DNA from: Thermotogae bacterium
GTDB lineage: Bacteria; Thermotogota; Thermotogae; UBA12178
DNA: 42,585 nt
Assembly (NCBI GenBank): GCA_021161835.1
Contig: JAGGZV010000029.1
Coordinates: 1 to 42,585, forward strand
Direction: 5' to 3'
A program made the translations under genes and the position numbers. The notes beneath the pieces were generated by a model. That model saw only the letters and a list, made by a program, of their open reading frames with translations, was not told the origin of the DNA and searched no databases. Within the stretch, counting starts at the first letter, position 1; the number at the start of each line of letters is the position of its first letter. Shown one piece after another: positions 15,896 to 23,625 of this stretch.

Positions 15896-17595
15896 CTGAT
15901 CCCTCCCAAAACTTCCTTGATTTTGACAGCGAGCTTATGGCTTCCCAGTATCTCTGCTATTTCCTCCACCGATGCTTCTATTATACCCTCGACACCTCCC
16001 AATCTTTTCAGGAGCATCTTTTTGCGCTTTTCCCCTATTCCTTCTATTCCGTCGAGCATGGAGATGAGTTCCCTCTTGTCTCTCATCCTTCTATGAGTTT
16101 TTATGGCAAATCTATGTGCTTCATCCCTTATGTTTACAAGGAACCTTAGAACAGGATGCGAGTGAGGAAGTTCAACACGTGTAGATGGAGTTACAATGGT
16201 CTCGGACTTCTTTGCAAGTCCTATAATATCCACATCTTTTCCCATCTCGTCGAGGGTTTTCTTCGCTACCTGAACCTGCGGTTGTCCACCATCTATGAAA
16301 ATGAGATCTGGTGTGGGGTGTTTGGAGTAACGTCTTTTCAGTATTTCTCTGATGGATCCCATGTCGTCTCCTGGATGCTCGCGTATTCTGTAAAGTCGAT
16401 ATTTTTCTTTGAAAGGTCGTGCGTTTTCGAACCGAACCACGCTTGCATATGCTTCCCTACCAAAAGTGTGTGATACGTCTATCCCTTCCACGGTTTCCGG
16501 CAATCTTTTCAACCCTAACATCATCTTTAAATTCCTCAATATTTCCATGTTTGCATTGAAATGTTTCATCTCCTGTTCGAGGTTTTTCTCGCACAGCATG
16601 ATCAGCCTGCGTTCACCTTCTGTTTGTGGAATGTGAACGTTGAACCTTTCGATCATCTCACCGTCCAGAGATGAAAGGTCTTTCACGAGTACAACTTCTG
16701 GTAAGTCCAGCTCCTTTCTTTCGTATATTTCTTCGAGCAGCTCGTCCATACTGGTCATACCCGATACCTCGAAGGTGAGTTTGGATAACAACCTCCCACC
16801 AACAACTCTCATGAGTAGAACGAGTTCATCTGTGTAACATATGACGTCCATGTCTTTTCGTTCCTGGAATACCACTCCTTCTTCTGGAAATACTCTGTCG
16901 AGTTTATTCAGTATATTTCTCACACGTGCGGCACTCTCGAAAGCCAGTGCATTTGCGAAATGAGTCATCAGCTTCTGTAGCTCTTTTCGAGTTGCTTCAA
17001 TGTCGCCGTTCAGGAAATTCAATAATTTCTCAACGTTTTCGATGTATTCTTCTCTACTGACGAGTTGCGAGCATGGTGCCGAGCATCGCTTCAAATGATA
17101 TTCAAAACATGGCTTCGTAATTCTTTTCATGGATCGTGAACATGTACGTATCTTGAAGAGTTTCGTCACCAGCTCCACAATATCTCTGGCGAATCTGACG
17201 CTGGAATAAGGTCCGAAGTAATGACCTTTCAGCGTTCTATCTCTTACCACCGCTATCCGGGGTATTTCCTCCTCCGTCACGAGTATGTAGGGATAAAACT
17301 GCGAATCCTTCAACATAACGTTGTATTTTGGTTTATATTGTCTTATAAGATTCGCCTCGAGCATCAACGCATCATGCTCGTTTTCGACGAGTATGTAATC
17401 CACATCAGTGGCTTCCTGCATTATGAGCTGCGCTTTGTAATACCTCGACCAGGTGGAAGATCTTATGTAGGAAAGCAAGCGTTTTCTTAACGAATTCGCC
17501 TTTCCAATGTACACAATTGTGTCATCCGATTTGAAAATGTACACACCTGGAGCATCCGGTGCATTTCTTATCTTCTCCTGAAGTGTTTCAGACAC
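15892..17595 (-). CDS. uvrC: UvrABC excinuclease subunit C
   Basis: UvrC cuts on both sides of damaged DNA in nucleotide-excision repair. The 567-residue protein has the N-terminal GIY-YIG nuclease (GVY at 17-19, YIG at 29-31). A Cys-rich cluster follows (CSRSMKRITKPCFEYHLKRCSAPC), typical of the iron-sulfur UvrC form. A UVR domain comes next (about 200-235). The second nuclease (RNase H-like) region includes VEGIDVSHTFG and DLIFIDGGQPQVQVA. Tandem C-terminal helix-hairpin-helix motifs (LDGIEGIGEKRKKMLLKRLGG) complete it. The start is GTG 17595, nine bases after the upstream gene. It heads a tight group with the ThiS-like and PerR genes. Confidence 0.96.
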   Translation of the reverse strand: MSETLQEKIRNAPDAPGVYIFKSDDTIVYIGKANSLRKRLLSYIRSSTWSRYYKAQLIMQEATDVDYILVENEHDALMLEANLIRQYKPKYNVMLKDSQFYPYILVTEEEIPRIAVVRDRTLKGHYFGPYSSVRFARDIVELVTKLFKIRTCSRSMKRITKPCFEYHLKRCSAPCSQLVSREEYIENVEKLLNFLNGDIEATRKELQKLMTHFANALAFESAARVRNILNKLDRVFPEEGVVFQERKDMDVICYTDELVLLMRVVGGRLLSKLTFEVSGMTSMDELLEEIYERKELDLPEVVLVKDLSSLDGEMIERFNVHIPQTEGERRLIMLCEKNLEQEMKHFNANMEILRNLKMMLGLKRLPETVEGIDVSHTFGREAYASVVRFENARPFKEKYRLYRIREHPGDDMGSIREILKRRYSKHPTPDLIFIDGGQPQVQVAKKTLDEMGKDVDIIGLAKKSETIVTPSTRVELPHSHPVLRFLVNIRDEAHRFAIKTHRRMRDKRELISMLDGIEGIGEKRKKMLLKRLGGVEGIIEASVEEIAEILGSHKLAVKIKEVLGGIR

Positions 17596-17604
17596 CTTTC
17601 GATT

Positions 17605-18693
17605 TCATCTCCCTCTTTCGGGATTTATAAGCCCTTCTCTTATAGTGTACCCTACTTTTTCAGGTATGGTCAATTCCACCACGAGAGGGCCTCTCTTAAC
17701 GCTCACCCATCCGAGCCCGTACACGACCAATTCCTGATCTTTGTCTATCTGTAGTTCCACTCTTTTCCACTTTATTTGATTGGGATCGGTCCAACCGCAT
17801 GGTGGTGTGAGGAATCGACCAAACCATTCTTCAAAGCGTTCGTTCATTCGATTTTCGGACGTTTCATGGAGCTTCACATAAGGTGAGGCAAATATTTGAA
17901 ATATGGGTCTCAGCTCATCCACCTTCAGGATTTTCAACCTGCACATCCCACCAATGAAGATAATGCGTCCTTCTCCAGGTTTGAAAGTCAATCGGCTCAG
18001 CGTTCTCGCCATTTTCAGTTTCATCGCACATGAAGGATCCAGTAGGTCGGTGAGCCTGTCCCGGGTAGGTATGCCGGGAGTATCCACCAATATAGCTCCT
18101 CCAGGTGTTTTCAGTTTCAACATGCCCCGGGTGGTTCCTGGATAATCGCTTACACTGAGAAAATCATTCTCCGTCAGGCGTGATAAAATGCTGGATTTGC
18201 CAACATTGGTGCACCCTATCACCAGGGAAGGTTTCGATAGTTTTTCCAGAGATTCGCGTAATCTTCTCAACCCATAACCTGTCATGGCACTCACAGGGAA
18301 AAACCTGAGCGATCCAAGCCTGTTTTTCAGCCATTGTTTTATCTCGTCTATTGTCACGGCTCTGGGAAGGAGATCGATTTTATTCACCACCACCGTGACA
18401 GGTTTACCATGGAGAAGTTCCACCAACTCCTTTCTGTACGTCGCTTCAAAATCTGTTATGTCCACAATGAAGAGGATGTGCTGGTAGTTTGGCAGGGATT
18501 TTTTCAGGCGTTGCAGAGCATCCTTTACCGGTCCCACGCTGAGATCCTCACCGTAGTGGCGCAATCTGAAACATCTCTGACACAACAGTGGCGCTCTTTC
18601 TTGAAGGCGTCTGTCAAACACTTCTTTGGGTATGTATCCCGGTTTACCCGGTTTACTCCATTGAAGTCTTGCACCACAACCTTCACATTTCAT
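17605..18693 (-). CDS. Circularly permuted GTPase, YqeH-like
   Basis: YqeH/RbgA-type GTPases assist ribosome assembly. The 362-residue protein starts with a zinc finger (Cys3, Cys6, Cys38, Cys41; GCGARLQ). The GTP motifs then come in permuted order: G4 NKID at 104-107, G5 SAM at 135-137, G1 GCTNVGKSS at 160-168, G2 Thr near 187 and G3 DTPG at 204-207. This order is diagnostic for the YqeH/YlqF group. The C-terminal 150 residues form the family's own domain. ATG 18693 overlaps the upstream HAD stop (ATGA). In Firmicutes yqeG and yqeH are also neighbours, which supports both calls. Confidence 0.93.
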   Translation of the reverse strand: MKCEGCGARLQWSKPGKPGYIPKEVFDRRLQERAPLLCQRCFRLRHYGEDLSVGPVKDALQRLKKSLPNYQHILFIVDITDFEATYRKELVELLHGKPVTVVVNKIDLLPRAVTIDEIKQWLKNRLGSLRFFPVSAMTGYGLRRLRESLEKLSKPSLVIGCTNVGKSSILSRLTENDFLSVSDYPGTTRGMLKLKTPGGAILVDTPGIPTRDRLTDLLDPSCAMKLKMARTLSRLTFKPGEGRIIFIGGMCRLKILKVDELRPIFQIFASPYVKLHETSENRMNERFEEWFGRFLTPPCGWTDPNQIKWKRVELQIDKDQELVVYGLGWVSVKRGPLVVELTIPEKVGYTIREGLINPERGR

Positions 18694-19751
18694 TTCTTGA
18701 TCTTCTCCAGCGAAAATTTTTTTCTGTGTAGTTTTATCACCATCTTCTCCACCAGTCGGTTTATTTTGCTGACAAATGCTTCATCATCAGGATCCACAGG
18801 TTTGACTTTTATTGTGTACGCTCCCAATCTGGAGCCAAGTAGCACATCGGTCAACAGCTGATCACCTATTATAACCATCTCCGAAGGTTTGACGTTGAGA
18901 GATTTAAGGATCTTCTTTATCCTGCCAAGCAAAGGTTTCCTGGCACTTCCTGTGAGCAGTACACCTTCAGGGAAAAACCTTCTAAGTGTTCTTATTCGTG
19001 ATGTTCGTCCGTTTGAAACTATCAATACCTTCGCACCTCGTTCAAGCAGGTAATTCAGTAATTGCACAGCCCTAGGGTCTGGTTCGTTTCGCCATCTTCC
19101 CAGCGTGTTGTCGTAATCGAAAAGGAATACTCTGTAACCTTCTCTGAGTAGCAGATCGTAATCAACGTCCAGCACACTTTTCTTCCATTCATTTGGAGTG
19201 GCCAGATCCACGAACCTGAGAAACCAGCCGAGGGTGTAGTAAAAGGATAGGTAAAAGATCCTTGTGAGCACGGCCATTATCCTGTGGAGAAGGTTACGTA
19301 CTCCTATGACGTAGGGATTCACCAGTATGGTGTACATTCCCAACCTGTTTCCAGCTATGATATCAGTCACGAAGAGATCTCCCACTATTGCCGTGGTTTC
19401 CGGAGAAGACTGAAGGACTTTTAACACCGTCTTCAACTTCCGAATACCTGGTTTGAAGAGAGTGTGGAAGACCTTCACTTTTCCTCTGAATTCCTCCTGA
19501 ATGTGCCGGACCCTGTGATGCCCTGCATTGGTCACTATGGCTACTTTGAAACCGTCATCCAGAAGTTTGTATATGAATTCTTTCACTCTGTTATCGAGTT
19601 TTCTGGAACGCCAGGGTGCGAGTGTGTTGTCATAATCGAAGAGGATGGTATCGATGCGAAGTTTTTTAAGTCTATCCGCATCCAGATCCATGAACGTTTT
19701 GAGTTGTTCCTTCGGCAACGGTAATCTCAGGATATCTATTATCGACATCAT
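18690..19751 (-). CDS. Tandem YqeG-type HAD phosphatase (two HAD domains)
   Basis: The 353-residue product contains two complete HAD subfamily IIIA phosphatase domains in a row. Domain 1 has DYDNT at 39-43, VTN near 73-75, Lys100 and GDLFVTD at 124-130. Domain 2 has DYDNT at 212-216, SN at 246-247, Lys272 and GDQLLTD at 296-302. All four catalytic motifs are intact in both. YqeG proteins normally have one. The linker at about 154-181 is strongly hydrophobic and aromatic and could touch the membrane. Relatives (Gep4/YqeG) include phosphatidylglycerophosphate phosphatases, so a lipid-phosphate role is possible. The start at 19751 follows AAGGGG; a longer frame to 19826 overlaps the upstream gene. 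Confidence 0.88.
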   Translation of the reverse strand: MMSIIDILRLPLPKEQLKTFMDLDADRLKKLRIDTILFDYDNTLAPWRSRKLDNRVKEFIYKLLDDGFKVAIVTNAGHHRVRHIQEEFRGKVKVFHTLFKPGIRKLKTVLKVLQSSPETTAIVGDLFVTDIIAGNRLGMYTILVNPYVIGVRNLLHRIMAVLTRIFYLSFYYTLGWFLRFVDLATPNEWKKSVLDVDYDLLLREGYRVFLFDYDNTLGRWRNEPDPRAVQLLNYLLERGAKVLIVSNGRTSRIRTLRRFFPEGVLLTGSARKPLLGRIKKILKSLNVKPSEMVIIGDQLLTDVLLGSRLGAYTIKVKPVDPDDEAFVSKINRLVEKMVIKLHRKKFSLEKIKK

Positions 19752-19768
19752 CCACACCCCTTCAAATC

Positions 19769-20020
19769 TCACAGAGGAAAGGAAAAGGGCTTTATCTTTC
19801 TTATGTTTGCTCCCACATATTCGCACAGTACTTCCAATATATCCAATAACTCCTCAACTCTGTCTTTAGGTACTATTATGCGCACTGCGTTTTCGAGATC
19901 GGCGTGCCGTAGATTCGCGAGATTATCCCATCCTTCTAGTATGAAACCAAACAGGTGAATCCTGTCTTTGGGTATTTCAACTATCACATCGTACTCCAGT
20001 ATTTCCTCCGTTTCTACCAT
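19769..20020 (-). CDS. DUF4911-like small protein
   Basis: The 83-residue product has an alternating strand/helix pattern (EYDVIVEIPKDRIHLFGFILEGWDNLANL, then ENAVRIIVPKDRVEELLDILEVL). This resembles the small DUF4911 family, of unknown function, and also has an ACT-like look. There are no catalytic motifs or membrane segments. A TTG at 20038 would add six residues, but GGAGG lies 11 bases before ATG 20020 and inside the longer frame, so the shorter start is preferred. The start slightly overlaps the end of the upstream secreted-protein gene. Confidence 0.72.
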   Translation of the reverse strand: MVETEEILEYDVIVEIPKDRIHLFGFILEGWDNLANLRHADLENAVRIIVPKDRVEELLDILEVLCEYVGANIRKIKPFSFPL

Positions 20021-21354
20021 ATTACTCTCAACCTCCAATTGTCGATGTTCAGGGTTCTGGTGGTGAAACTCAATTCGATCTGGAGAGTCATGGAGTCGAG
20101 ATACAACGTTATCGTGTTACGGATACCATTCATATCGATGTCGTGTTCTATTATAGTATCTCCAAATATATGGGATATGATCAATCCCACCTGTCCATCT
20201 TTTATTGTGAAACCGATCTGGCCTTTTTTTAACCTCAGATAATCGAATGGTCGAAATTGCAGAGCAAGATCGCCATTTCGCACTTTCAGCGACGCGAAGC
20301 GACCGCTGGTGGGAAAATCCAGGTGTATCGTCCAATCATTTAGCATAAAGGTGTATTCCAATCCGGGAGAGAGCTCAAAGGACTTTCCAGATCTAAGAAA
20401 AGAAACTTTCCATGTTACGTTGTCAATCGTCCATTTCAACTCTATTCCTTTTTCCAAATCGCTACTGATCTCGAGATGTTCGGTGTTCAAGAAGAAACTT
20501 TTTATACCCCTGCCATCAACTGTCACCGTTCCCCATTCTGCTGAATATTTTAGAATACCAGGTTCCAGGGTTACCGAATGTACTTTCATGTTGCGCAAAT
20601 CACTGAATATGTGTGAAGACGGCGGAAAATCGCCAATAACTGGTTTACTTGAAGTTACTTTATGTTCTTTCCTTTCTATCATGAATGGAAAAGCTTTTAC
20701 TTCCTTCAAGCTGGCGAACCGCAACGATGACGGTTTTCTGAACTCCTTGCTTGGCTTGTGAGTTTTGCAGATGGGTTCAACTCCGGGAAGTGGGGAAGCA
20801 TAGGACACAGAAGCATAAATACCCTGAATCTGCATAGAGATTGTCGAAGGAACTTTCATATACACCACATGTTTCCGAGTTTTCAAGGATACTTTTTTGT
20901 GTACAGTACTTACGAATTCGGCCATTTCGGGGCTCTGGAAAGTGGAACGTTCCAGTGATGGAGCGGGTACAGCGTAAAAGTATGATGGGGTAAATACCTT
21001 CTCTCGTGTTATCCTTTGTGCTACCGTATACAGACTGTACTTTTTTTGTGAGGTTCGAAGGGGTGGTATACCTTCAATTTTCAGTTCCTTGTGGGATATC
21101 TGGATGTGCCAGCGACGTTCGTGAGGAAGAAAGCCTATCAATTCAATGCCTTCATGGAGATAAATATGATGCCGAAAGGAAAAAGGCTTGGAAACATGAT
21201 GTATACGTGGTGGATATTCCATGGGTTTTGTGATTGATGCTCTGGTGACACTCACCTCAAGATGTATCAATACTTCAATCTTTATTCTGATTTCCTGAGC
21301 TATGGCCAAGCATGAAACTGCCAGTACTGAAAGCATCAAGAGCAGATATTTCAC
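20014..21354 (-). CDS. Secreted protein of unknown function (446 aa)
   Basis: I do not recognise a family. Residues 1-19 are a signal peptide (MKYLLLMLSVLAVSCLAIA-QE). The mature protein is basic, rich in His, Ser, Lys and Pro over about 40-240, where it looks disordered or loosely repeated. It is strongly beta-patterned over about 260-446 (WTIHLDFPTSG, LQFRPFDYLRLKKGQIGFTIKDGQVGLII). It ends WRLRVIW, with a terminal aromatic residue as in outer-membrane proteins. A periplasmic or toga-associated role is possible. The Cys at 15 is not followed by a normal lipobox context. GTG 21354 overlaps the phoH stop (GTGA), so it is translationally coupled to a cytoplasmic ATPase gene. Confidence 0.8.
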   Translation of the reverse strand: MKYLLLMLSVLAVSCLAIAQEIRIKIEVLIHLEVSVTRASITKPMEYPPRIHHVSKPFSFRHHIYLHEGIELIGFLPHERRWHIQISHKELKIEGIPPLRTSQKKYSLYTVAQRITREKVFTPSYFYAVPAPSLERSTFQSPEMAEFVSTVHKKVSLKTRKHVVYMKVPSTISMQIQGIYASVSYASPLPGVEPICKTHKPSKEFRKPSSLRFASLKEVKAFPFMIERKEHKVTSSKPVIGDFPPSSHIFSDLRNMKVHSVTLEPGILKYSAEWGTVTVDGRGIKSFFLNTEHLEISSDLEKGIELKWTIDNVTWKVSFLRSGKSFELSPGLEYTFMLNDWTIHLDFPTSGRFASLKVRNGDLALQFRPFDYLRLKKGQIGFTIKDGQVGLIISHIFGDTIIEHDIDMNGIRNTITLYLDSMTLQIELSFTTRTLNIDNWRLRVIW

Positions 21355-22637
21355 AGAAGTTCCACCGCCTTGCTGGCCAACCTGGATCTTTCACCCTTCG
21401 TGAGCACTATGTGTCCTGCTATATTTTCAGGTATGAACTTACTGGCGACGTAAACCAGCCCGTTGCTCTGTGTATCAAGATAGGGACTATCTATTTGCCA
21501 CGGATCGCCCGTTATGACGATTTTGGTGCCTTCACCCGCACGTGTCACTATGGTTTTAACCTCATGTGGGGTGAGATTCTGGCCTTCGTCTATTATGACG
21601 AACTGTTCTGGAAGAGATCGTCCGCGTATGTAGCTTAAAGATTCTATTTCAAAAACGTCTCTTCTTTTCAGATACGATTGGAGATCTTTACCCCTGTTGC
21701 TGAAAATCAGTTCCAGATTGTCGAAGATAGGCCTCAACCACGGCCTCATTTTTTCCTCTTCTTTCCCTGGCAGAAAGCCTATGTCCCTGCCCATGGGAAC
21801 CAGCGGTCGAGTGACAGTCAAACGTCTATAAACACCTTCGTCGAAGACTTTTCTTAACCCTGCTGCCAGCGCGAGCAGGGTTTTACCCGTTCCCGCACCA
21901 CCTATAAGCGTCACCAGCTTTATGGAATCATCTAATAGTAGATCCATAGCAAATATCTGCTCCCGGTTGCGTGGTTTTATTCCCCAACAGCTGGTTTGAA
22001 AGTCTGAAGATATTTTCACGATCGCCTCATGTTCAGCCATGTATCTACCATAGACACCTCCAAAATCCAGGAACACGTTGGGAGTGAGATCAACGCCTAA
22101 TTCGGAGATCGGTAGTTTTCCTGTGTTTAAAAACTTCTCCAGCTTTTCGTCGTCCAGATCCATTTCTACAACACCCGAAAGAAGGCTTTCTATGTTCGTT
22201 TTATCGCTCAAATAATCCTGGGCCGGTATGCCCAAAGAGTCAGCTTTTATACGCATGTTTATATCCTTGGTCACAAGAAAGGTGGGCTCCTTGGAGTTTT
22301 TCCTGATCCATTCAGCGTATATCAGTATCCAATTGTCGGAATATCGATCTGATATAAATTTGGGGAGATCCACTTTTTCATCATGGAGTACCACCACCTT
22401 CAAAATCCCCCCACCTGGCAGGGGTACTCCCTCGTTCAAGGAGCCATGAGACCTGAGGTCATCCAGTATTCGATTGATTTCACGTGCGTTGTGCCCTATC
22501 TCACCTGGTCGTGACTTCAGTTTATCTATCTCCTCTAGGACTGGCAGTGGTATGATCACGTTGTTGTCTTCGAACTTGAAAATGCTCGCAGGATCGTGTA
22601 TCAACACATTAGTATCCAGGATGTAGTTCTTCACCAT
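21351..22637 (-). CDS. PIN domain - PhoH family ATPase (PhoH2-type)
   Basis: The protein combines an N-terminal PIN ribonuclease domain with a PhoH ATPase, an architecture linked to RNA unwinding and cleavage. PIN acidic residues include Asp8 (YILDTNVLIHD), Glu35 in LEEIDKLK and Asp in LVTKDINMRIKA. The ATPase has Walker A GGAGTGKT at 246-253 and Walker B FVIIDEGQNLT, followed by TGDPWQID. The start is ATG 22637, two bases after the exonuclease stop. The frame extends to 22658, but the GGAGGGG ribosome site lies inside that extension. It sits between an exonuclease and a secreted protein, with no obvious toxin-antitoxin partner. Confidence 0.92.
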   Translation of the reverse strand: MVKNYILDTNVLIHDPASIFKFEDNNVIIPLPVLEEIDKLKSRPGEIGHNAREINRILDDLRSHGSLNEGVPLPGGGILKVVVLHDEKVDLPKFISDRYSDNWILIYAEWIRKNSKEPTFLVTKDINMRIKADSLGIPAQDYLSDKTNIESLLSGVVEMDLDDEKLEKFLNTGKLPISELGVDLTPNVFLDFGGVYGRYMAEHEAIVKISSDFQTSCWGIKPRNREQIFAMDLLLDDSIKLVTLIGGAGTGKTLLALAAGLRKVFDEGVYRRLTVTRPLVPMGRDIGFLPGKEEEKMRPWLRPIFDNLELIFSNRGKDLQSYLKRRDVFEIESLSYIRGRSLPEQFVIIDEGQNLTPHEVKTIVTRAGEGTKIVITGDPWQIDSPYLDTQSNGLVYVASKFIPENIAGHIVLTKGERSRLASKAVELL

Positions 22638-22639
22638 TT

Positions 22640-23197
22640 CTATACACTTCCCCTCCATCTTCTGATGAATCTTCTGATATTCTTCTCTCCAAGTATGTCC
22701 ATAAATTTCACGAATATTCTTGCTGTAACCAATGCGTCCACCCTGGCTCTGTGAAAACGTTCCACTTTTATTCCGAACCTTCTGGCCAGGGATTTCAAGC
22801 TGTTGGAAGAATGAGGATAGAGATACTTAGCCACTTCAAGAGTGTCTATGAATCTGTTGGAAATGGGGAAAGTTCCTGTCTCCTTAGCAGCAAGATCCAG
22901 AAAATGTAAATCCACCGCTGCATTGTGGATGACGAGTATAGCACTTCCTATGTACTCCCTGAATCTTGGAAATATCGTATCCACACCAGGAAATTCCTCC
23001 AGATCCTCGTTTTTCAAACCGTGTATACCCGTCACATCTGCCGGAACGCGCACCATAGGATTCACCATGGAATAAAACGCGTGTTGTTCGTAAACCTTGC
23101 CATTGTATATGGGAATGGCTGCAATTTCAACGATTCTATCGCCTGCCTCTGGATTCAAACCCGTGGTTTCCGTATCGACGGCTATATAGAATTCCAT
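22640..23197 (-). CDS. DnaQ-like 3'-5' exonuclease (DEDDh)
   Basis: The 185-residue protein is a free-standing exonuclease domain of the DnaQ/RNase T superfamily. Motif I is D8-x-E10 in VDTETTGL. Motif II has HNAAVDLHFLD. Motif III is HRARVDALVTA, with the general-base His and the last Asp. It may be a proofreading subunit or a general DNA/RNA trimming enzyme; nothing distinguishes these here. ATG 23197 is chosen because GAGGTG lies six bases upstream; GTG 23206 would overlap that site. It is the first gene of the 18-gene minus run. Confidence 0.92.
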   Translation of the reverse strand: MEFYIAVDTETTGLNPEAGDRIVEIAAIPIYNGKVYEQHAFYSMVNPMVRVPADVTGIHGLKNEDLEEFPGVDTIFPRFREYIGSAILVIHNAAVDLHFLDLAAKETGTFPISNRFIDTLEVAKYLYPHSSNSLKSLARRFGIKVERFHRARVDALVTARIFVKFMDILGEKNIRRFIRRWRGSV

Positions 23198-23215
23198 TTT
23201 CAACACCTCAAAAGA

Positions 23216-23224
23216 AGTATATCA
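23216..23224 (-). promoter_or_regulatory. Extended -10 at the head of the minus-strand run
   Basis: On the minus strand the site reads TGATATACT (TG-n-TATACT). Transcription would start near 23209, leaving a very short leader with the GAGGTG site. No convincing -35 is seen. It could drive expression of the whole 23197-9241 run. Confidence 0.35.
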
Positions 23225-23284
23225 TCGAAAGAGTATTCAACCTGGAAGATCCAAAGAGTTCACCTGGTATCAAATGCGGATGAA

Positions 23285-23298
23285 TGTAAGCGATTACT
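23285..23298 (+). promoter_or_regulatory. Upstream LacI-type operator (O2)
   Basis: TGTAAGCGATTACT matches 12 of 14 bases of the perfect palindrome at 23422-23435. The centres are 137 bases apart, close to 13 helical turns, as expected if two repressor dimers loop the DNA. It lies upstream of the -35 of the sugar-cassette promoter and 87 bases upstream of the exonuclease start on the other strand. Confidence 0.55.
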
Positions 23299-23387
23299 TT
23301 GCGATATATACACGCATTATGGGATTCTTAACGGACGTTCCGACAGGATTATGCGGGTATATACGACATTTCCGCTTTTACTTCTTC

Positions 23388-23416
23388 TTGACAAACTTAC
23401 CAACGCGTGATATATT
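23388..23416 (+). promoter_or_regulatory. Consensus promoter of the sugar-uptake cassette
   Basis: TTGACA at 23388-23393 and TATATT at 23411-23416 have exactly 17 bases between them, and TG at 23408-23409 adds an extended -10. This is one of the best promoters in the window. Transcription should start near 23423, inside the operator. Confidence 0.92.
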
Positions 23417-23421
23417 TATTA

Positions 23422-23435
23422 TGTAAGCGCTTACA
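23422..23435 (+). promoter_or_regulatory. LacI-family operator (O1), perfect 14-bp palindrome
   Basis: TGTAAGCGCTTACA is a perfect inverted repeat with the central CG typical of LacI/GalR/CcpA operators. It covers the predicted transcription start, so a bound repressor should block initiation. The likely binders are the LacI-domain protein at 23449 or the full LacI at 27703. Confidence 0.88.
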
Positions 23436-23448
23436 AAGGGGGAAAACG

Positions 23449-23610
23449 ATGGCAACCATTGAAGATGTTGCACGTTTAGCGGGTGTTTCAACGGCAACTG
23501 TTTCGCGAGTAATAAATCGATTGGGACCTGTTTTAGAAAGGAAATTGCTTAAGTATTTGATGAGCGAAGAGTCAATTATAAATCTTTTGGATATCTTCAA
23601 AACTCTTTAA
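23449..23610 (+). CDS. Stand-alone LacI DNA-binding domain, no effector domain
   Basis: The 53-residue product starts MATIEDVARLAGVSTATVSRVIN, a complete LacI helix-turn-helix. The third helix region (LGPVLERKLLKYLMSEE) aligns with SGVVSERTKLKVLRVMKE of the full LacI at 27703. After that it ends with SIINLLDIFKTL, lacking the hinge helix and the whole sugar-binding domain. The stop is 15 bases before the next start, so this is not a frameshift of a longer gene. It has AAAGGGGG upstream of ATG 23449, sits directly behind a strong promoter and its own operator, and leads the transport operon. It may be a remnant or a small working regulator or competitor. Confidence 0.8.
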   Translation: MATIEDVARLAGVSTATVSRVINRLGPVLERKLLKYLMSEESIINLLDIFKTL

Positions 23611-23625
23611 AGGGGAGGCGGTATA

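Noticed and set aside
23449-23625. Mini-LacI as a simple frameshift of a full repressor
   Set aside because: Only 15 bases separate its stop from the binding-protein start, so no effector domain remains in any frame. At most a large deletion could have caused it.
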